From Acetofilamentum sp. (GTDB lineage Bacteria; Bacteroidota; Bacteroidia; Bacteroidales; JAFGXI01), in assembly GCA_020720565.1 (NCBI GenBank), contig DYOK01000004.1, forward strand, positions 5,011 to 33,525: 28,515 bases of DNA, in the 5' to 3' direction. Every line of letters begins with the position of its first letter. Position 1 is the first letter of the stretch. Below the pieces are notes generated by a model, which did no database searches, was not told the DNA's origin, and saw only the letters and a program-made list of their open reading frames with translations. Of this stretch, positions 16,754-24,877 are shown in pieces. The position numbers and the translations under genes are program-made.

Positions 16754-16843
16754 CTATTTCTTTTTATGTCTGTTTTTTCTTAAACGTTTTTTACGCTTAT
16801 GCGTAGCCATTTTATGTCTTTTTCTTTTTTTTCCGCTTGGCAT
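16754..16843 (-). CDS. Small basic AURKAIP1/COX24 (mS38)-like protein, 29 residues
   Basis: This very short gene encodes 29 residues, of which about two thirds are Lys, Arg or His. It starts MPSGKKRKRHKMATHKRKKR and ends RHKKK. This near-invariant Bacteroidota protein is commonly annotated as containing the AURKAIP1/COX24 domain, the family of the mitochondrial small-subunit ribosomal protein mS38. The expected role is binding rRNA in the small ribosomal subunit. It lies 23 bases downstream of the HU gene on the same strand and is followed by a terminator, so the two share a message. Recognition rests on near-identity with family members recalled from memory and on the conserved position between HU and rng. 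Confidence 0.85.
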   Translation of the reverse strand: MPSGKKRKRHKMATHKRKKRLRKNRHKKK

Positions 16844-16866
16844 GACTGTAATACTTTAAGGATTAA

Positions 16867-17148
16867 TTACTTTACTTTCTTTACGTCGCCAACAAATGTT
16901 TTAGCGGGTTTGAAAGCTGGAATATTGTGTGCAGGGATTTTAATCGTAGTATTTTTCGAAATATTACGAGCGGTTTTCTCTGCACGTTTTTTAACTATAA
17001 AACTACCGAAACCTCTTAAATAGACGTTTGTGCCATCTGCCAACGAATCTTTGATAGATTCCATGAAAGCTTCAACGGTTTTTTGTACGATAACTTTCTC
17101 AACTCCTGTGTTTTTTGAGATTTCGTTTACAATATCTGCTTTTGTCAT
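16867..17148 (-). CDS. HU/IHF family DNA-binding protein
   Basis: The 93-residue protein has the HU fold. The N-terminal helices are TKADIVNEISKNTGVEK, and the beta-arm core is VYLRGFGSFIVKKRAEKTAR with the turn IPAHNIPAFKPAKTF. It is a nucleoid protein that bends DNA and binds as a dimer. The arm tip reads IPAHNIPAF rather than the usual RNPxTG-type tip, a form found in several Bacteroidota HU paralogues. Its promoter candidate lies just upstream (17195-17230) in the divergent region shared with mutY. The mS38-like gene follows within 23 bases, so the two are probably co-expressed in growing cells. Confidence 0.94.
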   Translation of the reverse strand: MTKADIVNEISKNTGVEKVIVQKTVEAFMESIKDSLADGTNVYLRGFGSFIVKKRAEKTARNISKNTTIKIPAHNIPAFKPAKTFVGDVKKVK

Positions 17149-17194
17149 AATATTTTATTTAAAATCAATTATTTACCTTTTTTTTAAAGAGTTG

Positions 17195-17230
17195 CAAATA
17201 TACAGCTTTTTTTTATTCTGAGAAATCAAA
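17195..17230 (-). promoter_or_regulatory. Promoter candidate for the HU gene
   Basis: On the minus strand TATATTTG (plus-strand 17195-17202) matches TAnnTTTG exactly. TTTG (plus-strand 17227-17230) lies 24 bases upstream, slightly long for the class. The leader would be about 40 bases. Confidence 0.5.
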
Positions 17231-17236
17231 TAGAAT

Positions 17237-17244
17237 TAATTTTG
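17237..17244 (+). promoter_or_regulatory. -7 promoter element candidate for mutY
   Basis: TAATTTTG matches TAnnTTTG and lies 29 bases before the mutY ATG. No TTG is found at -33, so only the -7 half is supported. Confidence 0.4.
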
Positions 17245-17273
17245 TGTCGAAATTAGATTTTTTAACAAACTAA

Positions 17274-18323
17274 ATGATTCTAGAGCACAATCTTATCTCG
17301 TGGTATCGTAAAAATTTACGAGAATTGCCTTGGCGACAACATCAAACCGCATACAACGTATGGCTTTCGGAAATTATCTTGCAACAAACCCAAGTGATTC
17401 AGGGCACGCCTTACTATCTAAAATTTATGGCAAAATATCCCAGCGTTTTCGATTTGGCTAATGCTCCTGAGGACGAGGTTTTAAAGCTATGGCAAGGCTT
17501 AGGCTACTACTCCCGAGCCCGAAATTTACATCAAACTGCGCAGAAAATTGTGCGAGATTTTAATGGCGTTTTCCCGACAAATTCCGAGAGCCTTACTCAA
17601 CTCAAGGGGATTGGGGAGTATACGGCAGCAGCTATTTCGTCCATCGTAAATAACGAATCGGTACCTGCCATTGACGGCAACGCTTATCGCGTTTTTTCAC
17701 GATTATTCGATGTCGAAACCCCAATAGACACCCCAGAAGGCAAGAAAATTATTAAAAAATTGATTACCGAACATATGAGCCAGAAAAATCCGGGCGATTT
17801 TAATCAGGCGGTGATGGAATTGGGTGCCACCATCTGCAAACCTAGACAAGCTTTGTGTCCAGAATGTCCGCTATCGAATATGTGTTGGGCATATCAAAAA
17901 CAAACCATTTACGAGCGCCCCGTCAAAAGTCGGAAAACCAAAGTTAAAGCGCTTTATATCGATTACCTTGTCGTTAAATCGGAAAGCGGACTCGTTATGC
18001 AGCAGAGAGGCCAAGAGGACATTTGGCGTGGCTTATACGAGTTCCCAGGTGTAAGTTCCAGCTACTTGCTGAGTCAGGATGAGTTAAAATCAAGCTTGGA
18101 GGATTTTTATAATATCAAACTAAATCTATTAACATTGCACGCTTCGTCGTCGCATCAACTGACACACAGAGATTTGAAAATTCGTTTTTTTATTGCACAA
18201 CTTGCTAAAAAATTCTCACTAGAATATACTGCATGGGACAAAATACCACAAAAGCCAGTTCCTAAACCAATTGCAATGTATCTTGAACAAAATTTTCGTC
18301 TCAACAAGTATGAATTGTTGTAA
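17274..18323 (+). CDS. mutY: A/G-specific adenine DNA glycosylase MutY
   Basis: The 349-residue enzyme removes adenine mispaired with 8-oxoguanine in base-excision repair. The start LPWR (18-21) is typical. E33 in LSEIILQQTQV is the catalytic acid, the helix-hairpin-helix is LTQLKGIGEYTAAAI (107-121), and D134 in PAIDGNAYRVF is the catalytic Asp. The [4Fe-4S] cluster cysteines are C188, C195, C198 and C204, spaced x6, x2, x5. The C-terminal third (about 225-349) is the NUDIX-like domain that recognises 8-oxoguanine. All catalytic residues are present and the length is normal. It is divergent from the HU gene, an arrangement common in this phylum. Confidence 0.96.
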   Translation: MILEHNLISWYRKNLRELPWRQHQTAYNVWLSEIILQQTQVIQGTPYYLKFMAKYPSVFDLANAPEDEVLKLWQGLGYYSRARNLHQTAQKIVRDFNGVFPTNSESLTQLKGIGEYTAAAISSIVNNESVPAIDGNAYRVFSRLFDVETPIDTPEGKKIIKKLITEHMSQKNPGDFNQAVMELGATICKPRQALCPECPLSNMCWAYQKQTIYERPVKSRKTKVKALYIDYLVVKSESGLVMQQRGQEDIWRGLYEFPGVSSSYLLSQDELKSSLEDFYNIKLNLLTLHASSSHQLTHRDLKIRFFIAQLAKKFSLEYTAWDKIPQKPVPKPIAMYLEQNFRLNKYELL

Positions 18324-18472
18324 TTGTTTTAAAATACTACGGCCCATTTTCAAAAGAATCTTATTTAAACAGCTTTTCTGAATATAAAAGTTTTAACTTA
18401 GCCCTTTCAAATTCACCATACGACACCTAGAGAACCATTTCTATAATTCTTTTACCTAATAATTCAATCGCC

Positions 18473-18589
18473 ATGAAAGAGCAAGTCAGCAAGAAAAACG
18501 TTAAAAAAGCACCTGTCAAAAATTTAAAAGAAAAACGTGCCGAAAAGGCTCAAAAGAAAGCCGAAAAAGGTAAAGAAAGCCGAATGTAA
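18473..18589 (+). CDS. Small Lys-rich protein, 38 residues, function unknown
   Basis: An ATG at 18473 opens a 38-codon frame. It starts MKEQVSKKNVKKAPVKNLKE and continues with KRAEKAQKKAEKGKE before the stop at 18587-18589. About 40 percent is Lys or Arg, and Glu and Ala are spaced as in a single amphipathic helix. The base composition differs from the AT-rich surroundings, which argues for a real gene. I recall similar short Lys/Ala/Glu-rich proteins in Bacteroidota but cannot name a family. It might bind RNA or DNA; that is inference from charge alone. It lies 149 bases after mutY, probably with its own promoter, though none fits the consensus clearly. Confidence 0.6.
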   Translation: MKEQVSKKNVKKAPVKNLKEKRAEKAQKKAEKGKESRM

Positions 18590-18740
18590 GTTTGTTGATT
18601 ATTTTATGCTTTAAATCTGAACAAAAAACGACCGATGTGCCTGTTACATCACAATTGTTTTCGGATATTTTTTTTGTTTAAACGATAGATTTACCTAAAC
18701 CTATAAGTATATAGTTCGATCCTAATGGCTTTTATACATA

Positions 18741-18767
18741 AAAAAAGCTCTGTAAAATACAGAGCTT
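18741..18767 (-). terminator. Terminator after the cold-shock gene
   Basis: AAGCTCTGTA (18745-18754) pairs perfectly with TACAGAGCTT (18758-18767) across a three-base loop, followed by a T-run on the minus strand (A-run 18741-18746). It lies 26 bases past the stop of the cold-shock gene. Confidence 0.85.
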
Positions 18768-18793
18768 CAAGTATGATTTAGTCAGTAGAGTGA

Positions 18794-18985
18794 TTATGCA
18801 CGCACTACATTAACTGCGTTCAAACCTTTTCTACCTTCTTCAAGATCGAAATTAACTACATCGTTTTCACGAATGTTTTCTTTTAAACCTGTAGAGTGTA
18901 CGAAATACTCTTTTTGAGTTTTGTCATCTTTGATAAAACCAAATCCTTTGGATTCGTTAAAAAATTTTACTGTTCCTGTGTTCAT
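18794..18985 (-). CDS. Cold-shock domain protein (CspA family)
   Basis: The 63-residue protein is a single cold-shock domain. It starts MNTGTVKFFNESKGFGFI with RNP1 at KGFGFI, and RNP2 is YFVHST. These proteins bind single-stranded RNA and DNA and act as RNA chaperones. The frame is open upstream to 19042, but the ATG at 18985 gives the exact family N-terminus, so the extra 19 residues are rejected. The stomatin gene ends only 19 bases upstream, so it is either co-transcribed or has a promoter inside that gene. A strong terminator follows. Confidence 0.94.
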   Translation of the reverse strand: MNTGTVKFFNESKGFGFIKDDKTQKEYFVHSTGLKENIRENDVVNFDLEEGRKGLNAVNVVRA

Positions 18986-19004
18986 TATTGATATATTAAA
19001 ATAA

Positions 19005-19874
19005 TTATTTCTTGTCAAGGTGCTTTTTATCGAGGGGCACAATCCCTGCCATTTCGCCTATTACATTGACTAAATCGCTGCCTGTAGGTACGACAATTTT
19101 TGAGTTTGTAGCAAGCGATTTTTCGAGTGCTTCCAATTTTCTTAATAGTTGAGCATTGCCCACAAAATATTGATCGGCGGCTTCGTTAACCAATTTTATA
19201 GCCTCAGCTTCGCCTTGTGCATGTAAAATTTTTGATTGCCTATATCCTTCCGCTTCTTTAATTTTTGATCTTTTCAAACCATCAGCCACGGTTTCCGCTG
19301 CTGTAGCATAATCGACTGCTGCAATTTTTTCGTTTTCGGCTTTAACTACTTTGTTCATAGTTTCTTGCACATCGTGAGGTGGGTCGATTTGTTTTAATTC
19401 GGTACGAATAATTTCGAGTCCCCAGTTTTTAGTTTCGTCGTGTAAGGTCGAATGTAATTCGGCATTAATCTTCCCTCTTTCGCTATTGGCCGATTTTAAA
19501 GTCATGGTACCAATAATGTTCCGTAATGTTGTGCGTGATAAATTAACAATTTGCCATTTATAATCGTCGACATTATAAACCGATCCTTTGATGCTTTCCA
19601 TGTCCGATTTTACTTTAAAATAGACTTGGGCATCGACTTTAGCATTCAAATTATCGTTGGTAATAATTTCTTGTTGCTCTGCATCGACCATTTGTTCGGT
19701 GACATTGATACGGTAAATTTTATCAATAATTGGAATTATCCAGTGAAAACCAGGATCGGCCAGTTTATGAAATTTACCTAAACGCTCAATCAATCCTCTA
19801 TGTGTAGGCCTGATAATTTTAACACCCGCAAAGAATATTAAAAGTAATGGGATAATGATAATTAGATAATTCAT
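19005..19874 (-). CDS. Stomatin-like SPFH/Band 7 membrane protein
   Basis: The 289-residue protein has one N-terminal membrane segment (about 3-20). An SPFH domain (about 22-190) follows, with IIRPTHRGLIERLGKFHKL, DPGFHWIIPIIDKI and the LSRTTLRNIIGTMTL block. An Ala/Glu-rich helix (about 190-240, KIKEAEGYRQSKILHAQGEA) drives oligomerisation in this family. It resembles the slipin/QmcA branch. These proteins form large ring assemblies on the membrane and influence proteases or membrane domains. Bacterial members are often paired with an NfeD-type gene; none is adjacent here. The cold-shock gene lies 19 bases downstream. Confidence in the family is high; the client is unknown. Confidence 0.93.
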   Translation of the reverse strand: MNYLIIIIPLLLIFFAGVKIIRPTHRGLIERLGKFHKLADPGFHWIIPIIDKIYRINVTEQMVDAEQQEIITNDNLNAKVDAQVYFKVKSDMESIKGSVYNVDDYKWQIVNLSRTTLRNIIGTMTLKSANSERGKINAELHSTLHDETKNWGLEIIRTELKQIDPPHDVQETMNKVVKAENEKIAAVDYATAAETVADGLKRSKIKEAEGYRQSKILHAQGEAEAIKLVNEAADQYFVGNAQLLRKLEALEKSLATNSKIVVPTGSDLVNVIGEMAGIVPLDKKHLDKK

Positions 19875-20421
19875 GGTATTTTGGATTTTTAAATAGACTA
19901 TTTATTGTTTTTTTAGAGGGCTACAAATAATTATTGAAGTGTTATTGGTGTATGTTGAAAATATTTGTAGTGAGGTTTTAATTTGATCCAAGATATGAAT
20001 CGTATGGTGGTTGTATTTTTTATGAAATATGTAACAGTCTGATTTAACGTCGGCAAGATACATCTTTTTATCATATCAATACCTAAAGATTTAAAAAAAA
20101 TAATTATAGTGTTAATTTTATTGACATTAAGGGCTAAAACGCTTATAAAACGATGGGTTGATGTTTCTAAAATCGGATTACCTAAACTAAAAAAACGATA
20201 TTAGAGCCCAAAATATTTTTAATTTTCAACAAATATAGCGTTCTAAAAAGCAATTTATATAATTAATGTTTGGAAAAATTCTTCAATTAATGTTAAATTA
20301 CACATTAAAATTAGCCATACACTATAATATAAGTATATAAAAAAACAAGGTCGAATTTTATAACACTAAAGGTTTGTTTTAATGATAGTTATGAAAATAA
20401 TAAATAAGTCGACGACTTTAT
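19875..20421. other. Intergenic region, 547 bases, no supported gene
   Basis: The longest gene-free stretch in the window, very AT-rich, between two leftward genes. It should contain the stomatin promoter near 19875-20000, but no TAnnTTTG match with a spaced TTG is clear on the minus strand. No open frame, tRNA or recognisable RNA was found. The extreme right end holds the small hairpin after the GH13 gene. Confidence 0.5.
20396..20421 (-). terminator. Possible terminator directly after the GH13 gene
   Basis: AAATAAGTC and GACTTTATTT pair with one bulged base around a three-base loop, starting right at the stop codon. A T-rich run follows on the minus strand. The stem is AT-rich and weak. 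Confidence 0.35.
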
Positions 20422-22023
20422 TTACTCCCTTCGTTCTAAAATGGTGGCACTTAACCCCTGACAATCGATTCGATGTGAGATAATATTTGCTTGGGCTTGC
20501 ATGCTTGTACCAAAAACCAAATCGTAAATGGCGTCTGAAGGTAGCTCGATGCGTCTACTGGTGTAATTAAAATTTATAATGACCAAAATGCTTTGATGAT
20601 TGTCAGATCTCGAATAAGCCAAAATTCCATTTTTACCTTCGATATAAAATTCTAAACTGCCAGTTATAAGGGCTTGTTTGTGCTTTTTAAGTTCGATAAG
20701 CGAATTGTAAAGTACCCACATCGAATTGGGATTATGTATTTGATTCTGTACATTTTTAGAGGCATTGACTCGTGCAATCGGAAGCCACGGCTTGTCGATT
20801 GTAAAACCAGAATGTTTTCCCGATGTCCAAGGCATTGGGTTTCGGTATTGATCGCGTCCCGAGTATATTGGCCAATATTTCTTACCCAGCGGGTCTTGTA
20901 GATAGCTTTTGGGCACTTTTGCATTGCTTAAACCGAGTTCTTCGCCATAATATACGAAAGGCGTCCCAGGTATTGTGAACTGAAAAACAGCCTGCATTTT
21001 TGCTTTTTTTTCTTTCGAAAAGGTTAGTGGAAAACGATTATAGCTCCTTCCTAAATCGTGATTCGAAAAAACATGACAAGCCCATTCAATTCCTGACTGC
21101 TTTTTGCTTAACTTTTTAAGGTATTTAAAGTAATTTTTTGCCGTAAATCGTTTAAAAATTATTGAAAAATCGAAAGCCAAATGCAATCGCTTTTTTCCTA
21201 ATTTAATAAACCGTCTTACAATTTTTGGGCTTCCAGGAGGCGAAACATACACTTCGCCAATGAGCACCCTTTCATTATATTGGTCGACTATACTTCTTAA
21301 TTTTTTAATTATTTCGAAGGTCGACGCTCTGTTTCGATTGTACTTGTGTTTTTGAAAAAATGGAATATTAAAGTACAACGGATTGTTTCTGAACGACTTA
21401 TCCTTTACAATCATATTCACCACGTCGAGCCGAAAGCCATCGACACCTTTTCTAAGCCAAAACTCGACCATGTCGAAGTAGGCTTGTGACATATCTTTAT
21501 TTCTCCAGTTTAAATCGGGCTGTTCGGGTGTAAAAGAATGCAAATACCAAGAATTAGTAGTTTTGTCTAATGACCATGCACTGCCTCCGAAAGCTGACAT
21601 CCAATTATTTATGGGTTTGGTGTTGGTGTTGGCTTGCCAAATATACCAATCTCTTTTGGGGTTTTGTTCAGAAGCCGCAGACTCAACAAACCAAGGATGT
21701 TGATTCGATGTATGATTCATAATCAAATCCATAATGAGCCGAATCCCATTTTGATGACAAAGTTCAATTAACTCGTCAAAGTCGCTCATCTGACCAAAAA
21801 TTGGATCAATGTCCATATAATCCGATACGTCGTAACCAAAATCGGTCTGTGGCGAGCGGTATATTGGCGATAGCCAAATGGCATCTATCCCCAAACCGAC
21901 CAAATAGGGCAGTTTTTGAATAATGCCTTGAATATCGCCAATTCCATCACCATTTGAGTCGTAGAAACTACGCGGATAAATGTGATAAATGATACTTTTT
22001 TTCCACCAAATCTGATCCATCAC
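20422..22023 (-). CDS. GH13 alpha-glucosidase (oligo-1,6-glucosidase / maltase type)
   Basis: The 533-residue enzyme has the GH13 (beta/alpha)8 barrel. The calcium-type loop is NGDGIGDIQG (24-33) and region I is DLIMNHTS (99-106). Region II, DGFRLDVVNMI, carries the nucleophile D200; the acid/base is E257 in LIGEVYV, and the third acid is D323 in SNHDLG. It has no signal peptide, so it should act in the cytoplasm on short alpha-glucans. The residue after the nucleophile is Val; in characterised relatives Val there goes with alpha-1,6 (isomaltose-type) and Thr or Ala with alpha-1,4 substrates. The PHP-GT4 gene ends 70 bases upstream, so the two are probably one transcript. Trehalose-type or transglycosylating activity remains possible. 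Confidence 0.92.
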   Translation of the reverse strand: MMDQIWWKKSIIYHIYPRSFYDSNGDGIGDIQGIIQKLPYLVGLGIDAIWLSPIYRSPQTDFGYDVSDYMDIDPIFGQMSDFDELIELCHQNGIRLIMDLIMNHTSNQHPWFVESAASEQNPKRDWYIWQANTNTKPINNWMSAFGGSAWSLDKTTNSWYLHSFTPEQPDLNWRNKDMSQAYFDMVEFWLRKGVDGFRLDVVNMIVKDKSFRNNPLYFNIPFFQKHKYNRNRASTFEIIKKLRSIVDQYNERVLIGEVYVSPPGSPKIVRRFIKLGKKRLHLAFDFSIIFKRFTAKNYFKYLKKLSKKQSGIEWACHVFSNHDLGRSYNRFPLTFSKEKKAKMQAVFQFTIPGTPFVYYGEELGLSNAKVPKSYLQDPLGKKYWPIYSGRDQYRNPMPWTSGKHSGFTIDKPWLPIARVNASKNVQNQIHNPNSMWVLYNSLIELKKHKQALITGSLEFYIEGKNGILAYSRSDNHQSILVIINFNYTSRRIELPSDAIYDLVFGTSMQAQANIISHRIDCQGLSATILERRE

Positions 22024-22093
22024 AAGTTAGGTTATAGCGAATTGCTCAGCCACTAAATATTCTTTTTTAATTTCCAAGGTATAATTTGCTATG

Positions 22094-24724
22094 TTATTGG
22101 AGTCCAACGTTGTTTAGCAATTTGCTAATAATTAGGTCAGAGGTGTAGTCTTTGGCTCGGTTAATGGCTTTGGTCTGAATCGATTGTTGTAGCTCCTTAT
22201 TATTCAAAAGCAACATCACTTTTTCGGCCATTTCGTTCACATCGTTTACCAAATATCCACCTTGTTCGTTATCTAAAATATCTTTTGGCCCCTTAGAATT
22301 ATACGCCACCACAGGAAGTCCACATGCTAATGCTTCCAAAACCACAAAGCTAAATGTATCGAATTTTGATGGTAAGACCAACACATCGGCTTGCGAATAT
22401 ACACTTGGCAGATCCGAATGGTTAATCCATCCCGTAAAATCGGCTTGTGGCAATGCCTCTTTAAGCTCTTTCTCGGCTGGTCCTGTACCCGCAAATTTGA
22501 ATTCTATATTGGGTATCTGACCAGATAAAATTTGATAGAGTTCTATCATATCCATAACGCCTTTTTCGGCACTTAATCTCCCTGCAAACAAGATAACAGG
22601 TGCGGTAGTGTTCTGATTATCTTGTTTTGAGATCGGCACAAAGTAAGATTCGGCCCAATGTGCTGTAAGGTGCACTTGTTCAGGCCGCATATTCATTTCG
22701 CGACCTGTCAGCCATTTCTGTTGCTCGGTATTCAAAACGAATAAATGATCGAAGCCTTTGTAGAACGCCCTGAGTAATCGTCTAAATCGATTTAAATTCG
22801 ATTTTTCGAGATTCAGCGTTGTTTTACCAAAAGTAATCCAATCGGTATGGATATAAAAATTGGCTTCGACTGTAAAAGCATGTTTGAGATATAAAGCGGC
22901 TAAGCCCATAATTCCTTCGGTCGAACACATCACACGATCGTATTCGTTTTGATGAAAAAGTTGGTGCAATTCTAAAAAGTTAGGGATACGAATGGCTTGG
23001 TTTTGATACATGGGCAAGGTCAAATCCAAAAGAGGCTTTAATACAATCAAGTGGTCGTCTGCCTGTACAGTATGACTACAAATCACAATATCGATAGGTA
23101 AATTTCGTGCTTTTATTTCGGCATGCATCGACTTAAGGAACGAAGAAACGCCATTGTGATCGTCGAAAGTATCGCTTAGCCATAACATGCGTTTGGGGTG
23201 TTGATACTGGCCAATTTTCTCAGAAAAACGATTGAGTAACTTTCTATTATTAAAGAGCACTTTGGTACTGGCAAAATGAGCCGCAAGTATTAATCCAGAG
23301 GCCAAGAAAGGGAACGAAAGCCCATCTAAAAAGTTTACAAAGGCATTTTTTTGACCACTTTTTTGACTGATAATGGCTCGAATCTCGCTTGGTATTTCGA
23401 AATCTTTAATTAAATCGTTTAATTTATTTTCCTTAGCAAACTCTTGAAAATCGAATTGCTTCAGTTTGGAATCGAGTCGAGCGAAAAGCAGATTCGACAA
23501 ATGTCTGTGCATATCGACAATTCGGGAATGATAGGCCTCTGTTCGGTCCAAATGATTTGGGTTGCGTGTGATGGCCGACAACGAAACGACATCGTCAAAC
23601 ACTGGTTTGTAGTTTTTGGATACCAACCACCGATTGAACATTTTGGGCTTTTTACCCATAAGCGAATTATGAAATAACTCGACAAATTTCATAGTCACTT
23701 TGTGATGCTGAACTTCTCTAAATACATTCGAAATACCCAAAGCCATCAGTTTATCAGTGGTAGTGCCTTTGTGCAACATGATTCGTAAAAGACCTGGGTC
23801 TTTGCTGTTTATGGCAATCTGACACACATAATCGAGCAAGGAAATGGTCAGTTTTTCCGAACTTTTGGCTTGACCATATGGATACATCCGGCCCTGCTTG
23901 ATAGCTTCTAAAGCTAGCTCCGAGACAGGGGTGTGTTGGATTCGTTCTTTTAAATTAGGTACGTGCAGCATGGTTCCTGTTTCGCCTGCAAATAAACCAA
24001 TGTGACTGTCGGAGCCCCCCGACATGGACTTTTTATAAGGATAACTGCAATATCGATGAAGATCGACACCATGTTTTTGAGCCAGTTCATTAATTTTTTC
24101 GGGACTGAGTTGTTTTAACCACTCCACTGTCATCATGTTTTGCCAAATATCTCGCTGGCCATTGAGAACCTCGAAACGTTCGAATACCAACGACATTTTT
24201 TCGAAAAAATCGAATTCTGGTAAATCTTTCGAATAGTAATATAAGGGGTGAGCCCATATGGTGGGAATGTCGTTTTCTTTAGCAAATTCTAGAAACGCAT
24301 AGAGGTTACGCCTTAGTTTTAATAACTTTTTTTCTTGTTCTGGACTAAAACCATAGGTTAAAACGTGAATGCCCACATTAAAATCGGGTACTGTGCAGCT
24401 AAATTCGGCAGCAGTTAATACGTCAACGCCTTGTTTTTGCATTTTATAACACGAACGCGCATTGTTATGATTCGTAATGGTATATGCGTTTACACCATTG
24501 CCCTTAAGTAGCTCGAAGACTTTTTCGGTTTCTATCCATGTTTCGGGAACGTTAAGAATCCGTCCTAAAAGCTCATCGGGAACGTCGCTATTGTAATCGT
24601 GGCAGTGTAAATCGATTTTGAGTAACTCGTCGCTCGGATAAAGATTCTCAATACTTTGACTAAATTCAAGAAACCCTTTAAAAAGTTCTGATTTAAGCGA
24701 TTGAATCGGCAAGTTATCTGTCAT
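22094..24724 (-). CDS. PHP-type metal hydrolase domain fused to a GT4 glycosyltransferase
   Basis: The 876-residue protein has two halves. The N-terminal part (about 33-290) shows the PHP motifs DLHCH (38-42), TNHN (84-87), E107, WAHP (157-160) and GSDSH (237-241). These are the metal ligands of the PHP phosphoesterase family, with Asn where motif II usually has Asp. The C-terminal part (about 510-876) is a GT-B glycosyltransferase of family 4, with FAGRLSAEKG (713-722), FAGTGP and SKFDTFSFVVLEALACGLP. The last shows the D/E-x7-E motif in the TDTFG-type variant found in lipid and mannosyl transferases. About 290-510 is helical linker. No signal peptide is seen. It would transfer a sugar, with the PHP part perhaps cleaving a phosphate. 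It reads into the GH13 gene 70 bases downstream. Confidence 0.85.
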   Translation of the reverse strand: MTDNLPIQSLKSELFKGFLEFSQSIENLYPSDELLKIDLHCHDYNSDVPDELLGRILNVPETWIETEKVFELLKGNGVNAYTITNHNNARSCYKMQKQGVDVLTAAEFSCTVPDFNVGIHVLTYGFSPEQEKKLLKLRRNLYAFLEFAKENDIPTIWAHPLYYYSKDLPEFDFFEKMSLVFERFEVLNGQRDIWQNMMTVEWLKQLSPEKINELAQKHGVDLHRYCSYPYKKSMSGGSDSHIGLFAGETGTMLHVPNLKERIQHTPVSELALEAIKQGRMYPYGQAKSSEKLTISLLDYVCQIAINSKDPGLLRIMLHKGTTTDKLMALGISNVFREVQHHKVTMKFVELFHNSLMGKKPKMFNRWLVSKNYKPVFDDVVSLSAITRNPNHLDRTEAYHSRIVDMHRHLSNLLFARLDSKLKQFDFQEFAKENKLNDLIKDFEIPSEIRAIISQKSGQKNAFVNFLDGLSFPFLASGLILAAHFASTKVLFNNRKLLNRFSEKIGQYQHPKRMLWLSDTFDDHNGVSSFLKSMHAEIKARNLPIDIVICSHTVQADDHLIVLKPLLDLTLPMYQNQAIRIPNFLELHQLFHQNEYDRVMCSTEGIMGLAALYLKHAFTVEANFYIHTDWITFGKTTLNLEKSNLNRFRRLLRAFYKGFDHLFVLNTEQQKWLTGREMNMRPEQVHLTAHWAESYFVPISKQDNQNTTAPVILFAGRLSAEKGVMDMIELYQILSGQIPNIEFKFAGTGPAEKELKEALPQADFTGWINHSDLPSVYSQADVLVLPSKFDTFSFVVLEALACGLPVVAYNSKGPKDILDNEQGGYLVNDVNEMAEKVMLLLNNKELQQSIQTKAINRAKDYTSDLIISKLLNNVGLQ

Positions 24725-24877
24725 ATGAATTGAATTTGAATTTTGGATGCAAGAACACCAATAATTGCAAATTCAGTATGATTGCGACATTATGCTAAGG
24801 TTAAGAAAGTGTGCAGAAAAGATAAATTTGGATTTAACAATCCCCTAGAATCTAAATAAAAAGTAAACGAACTATTG

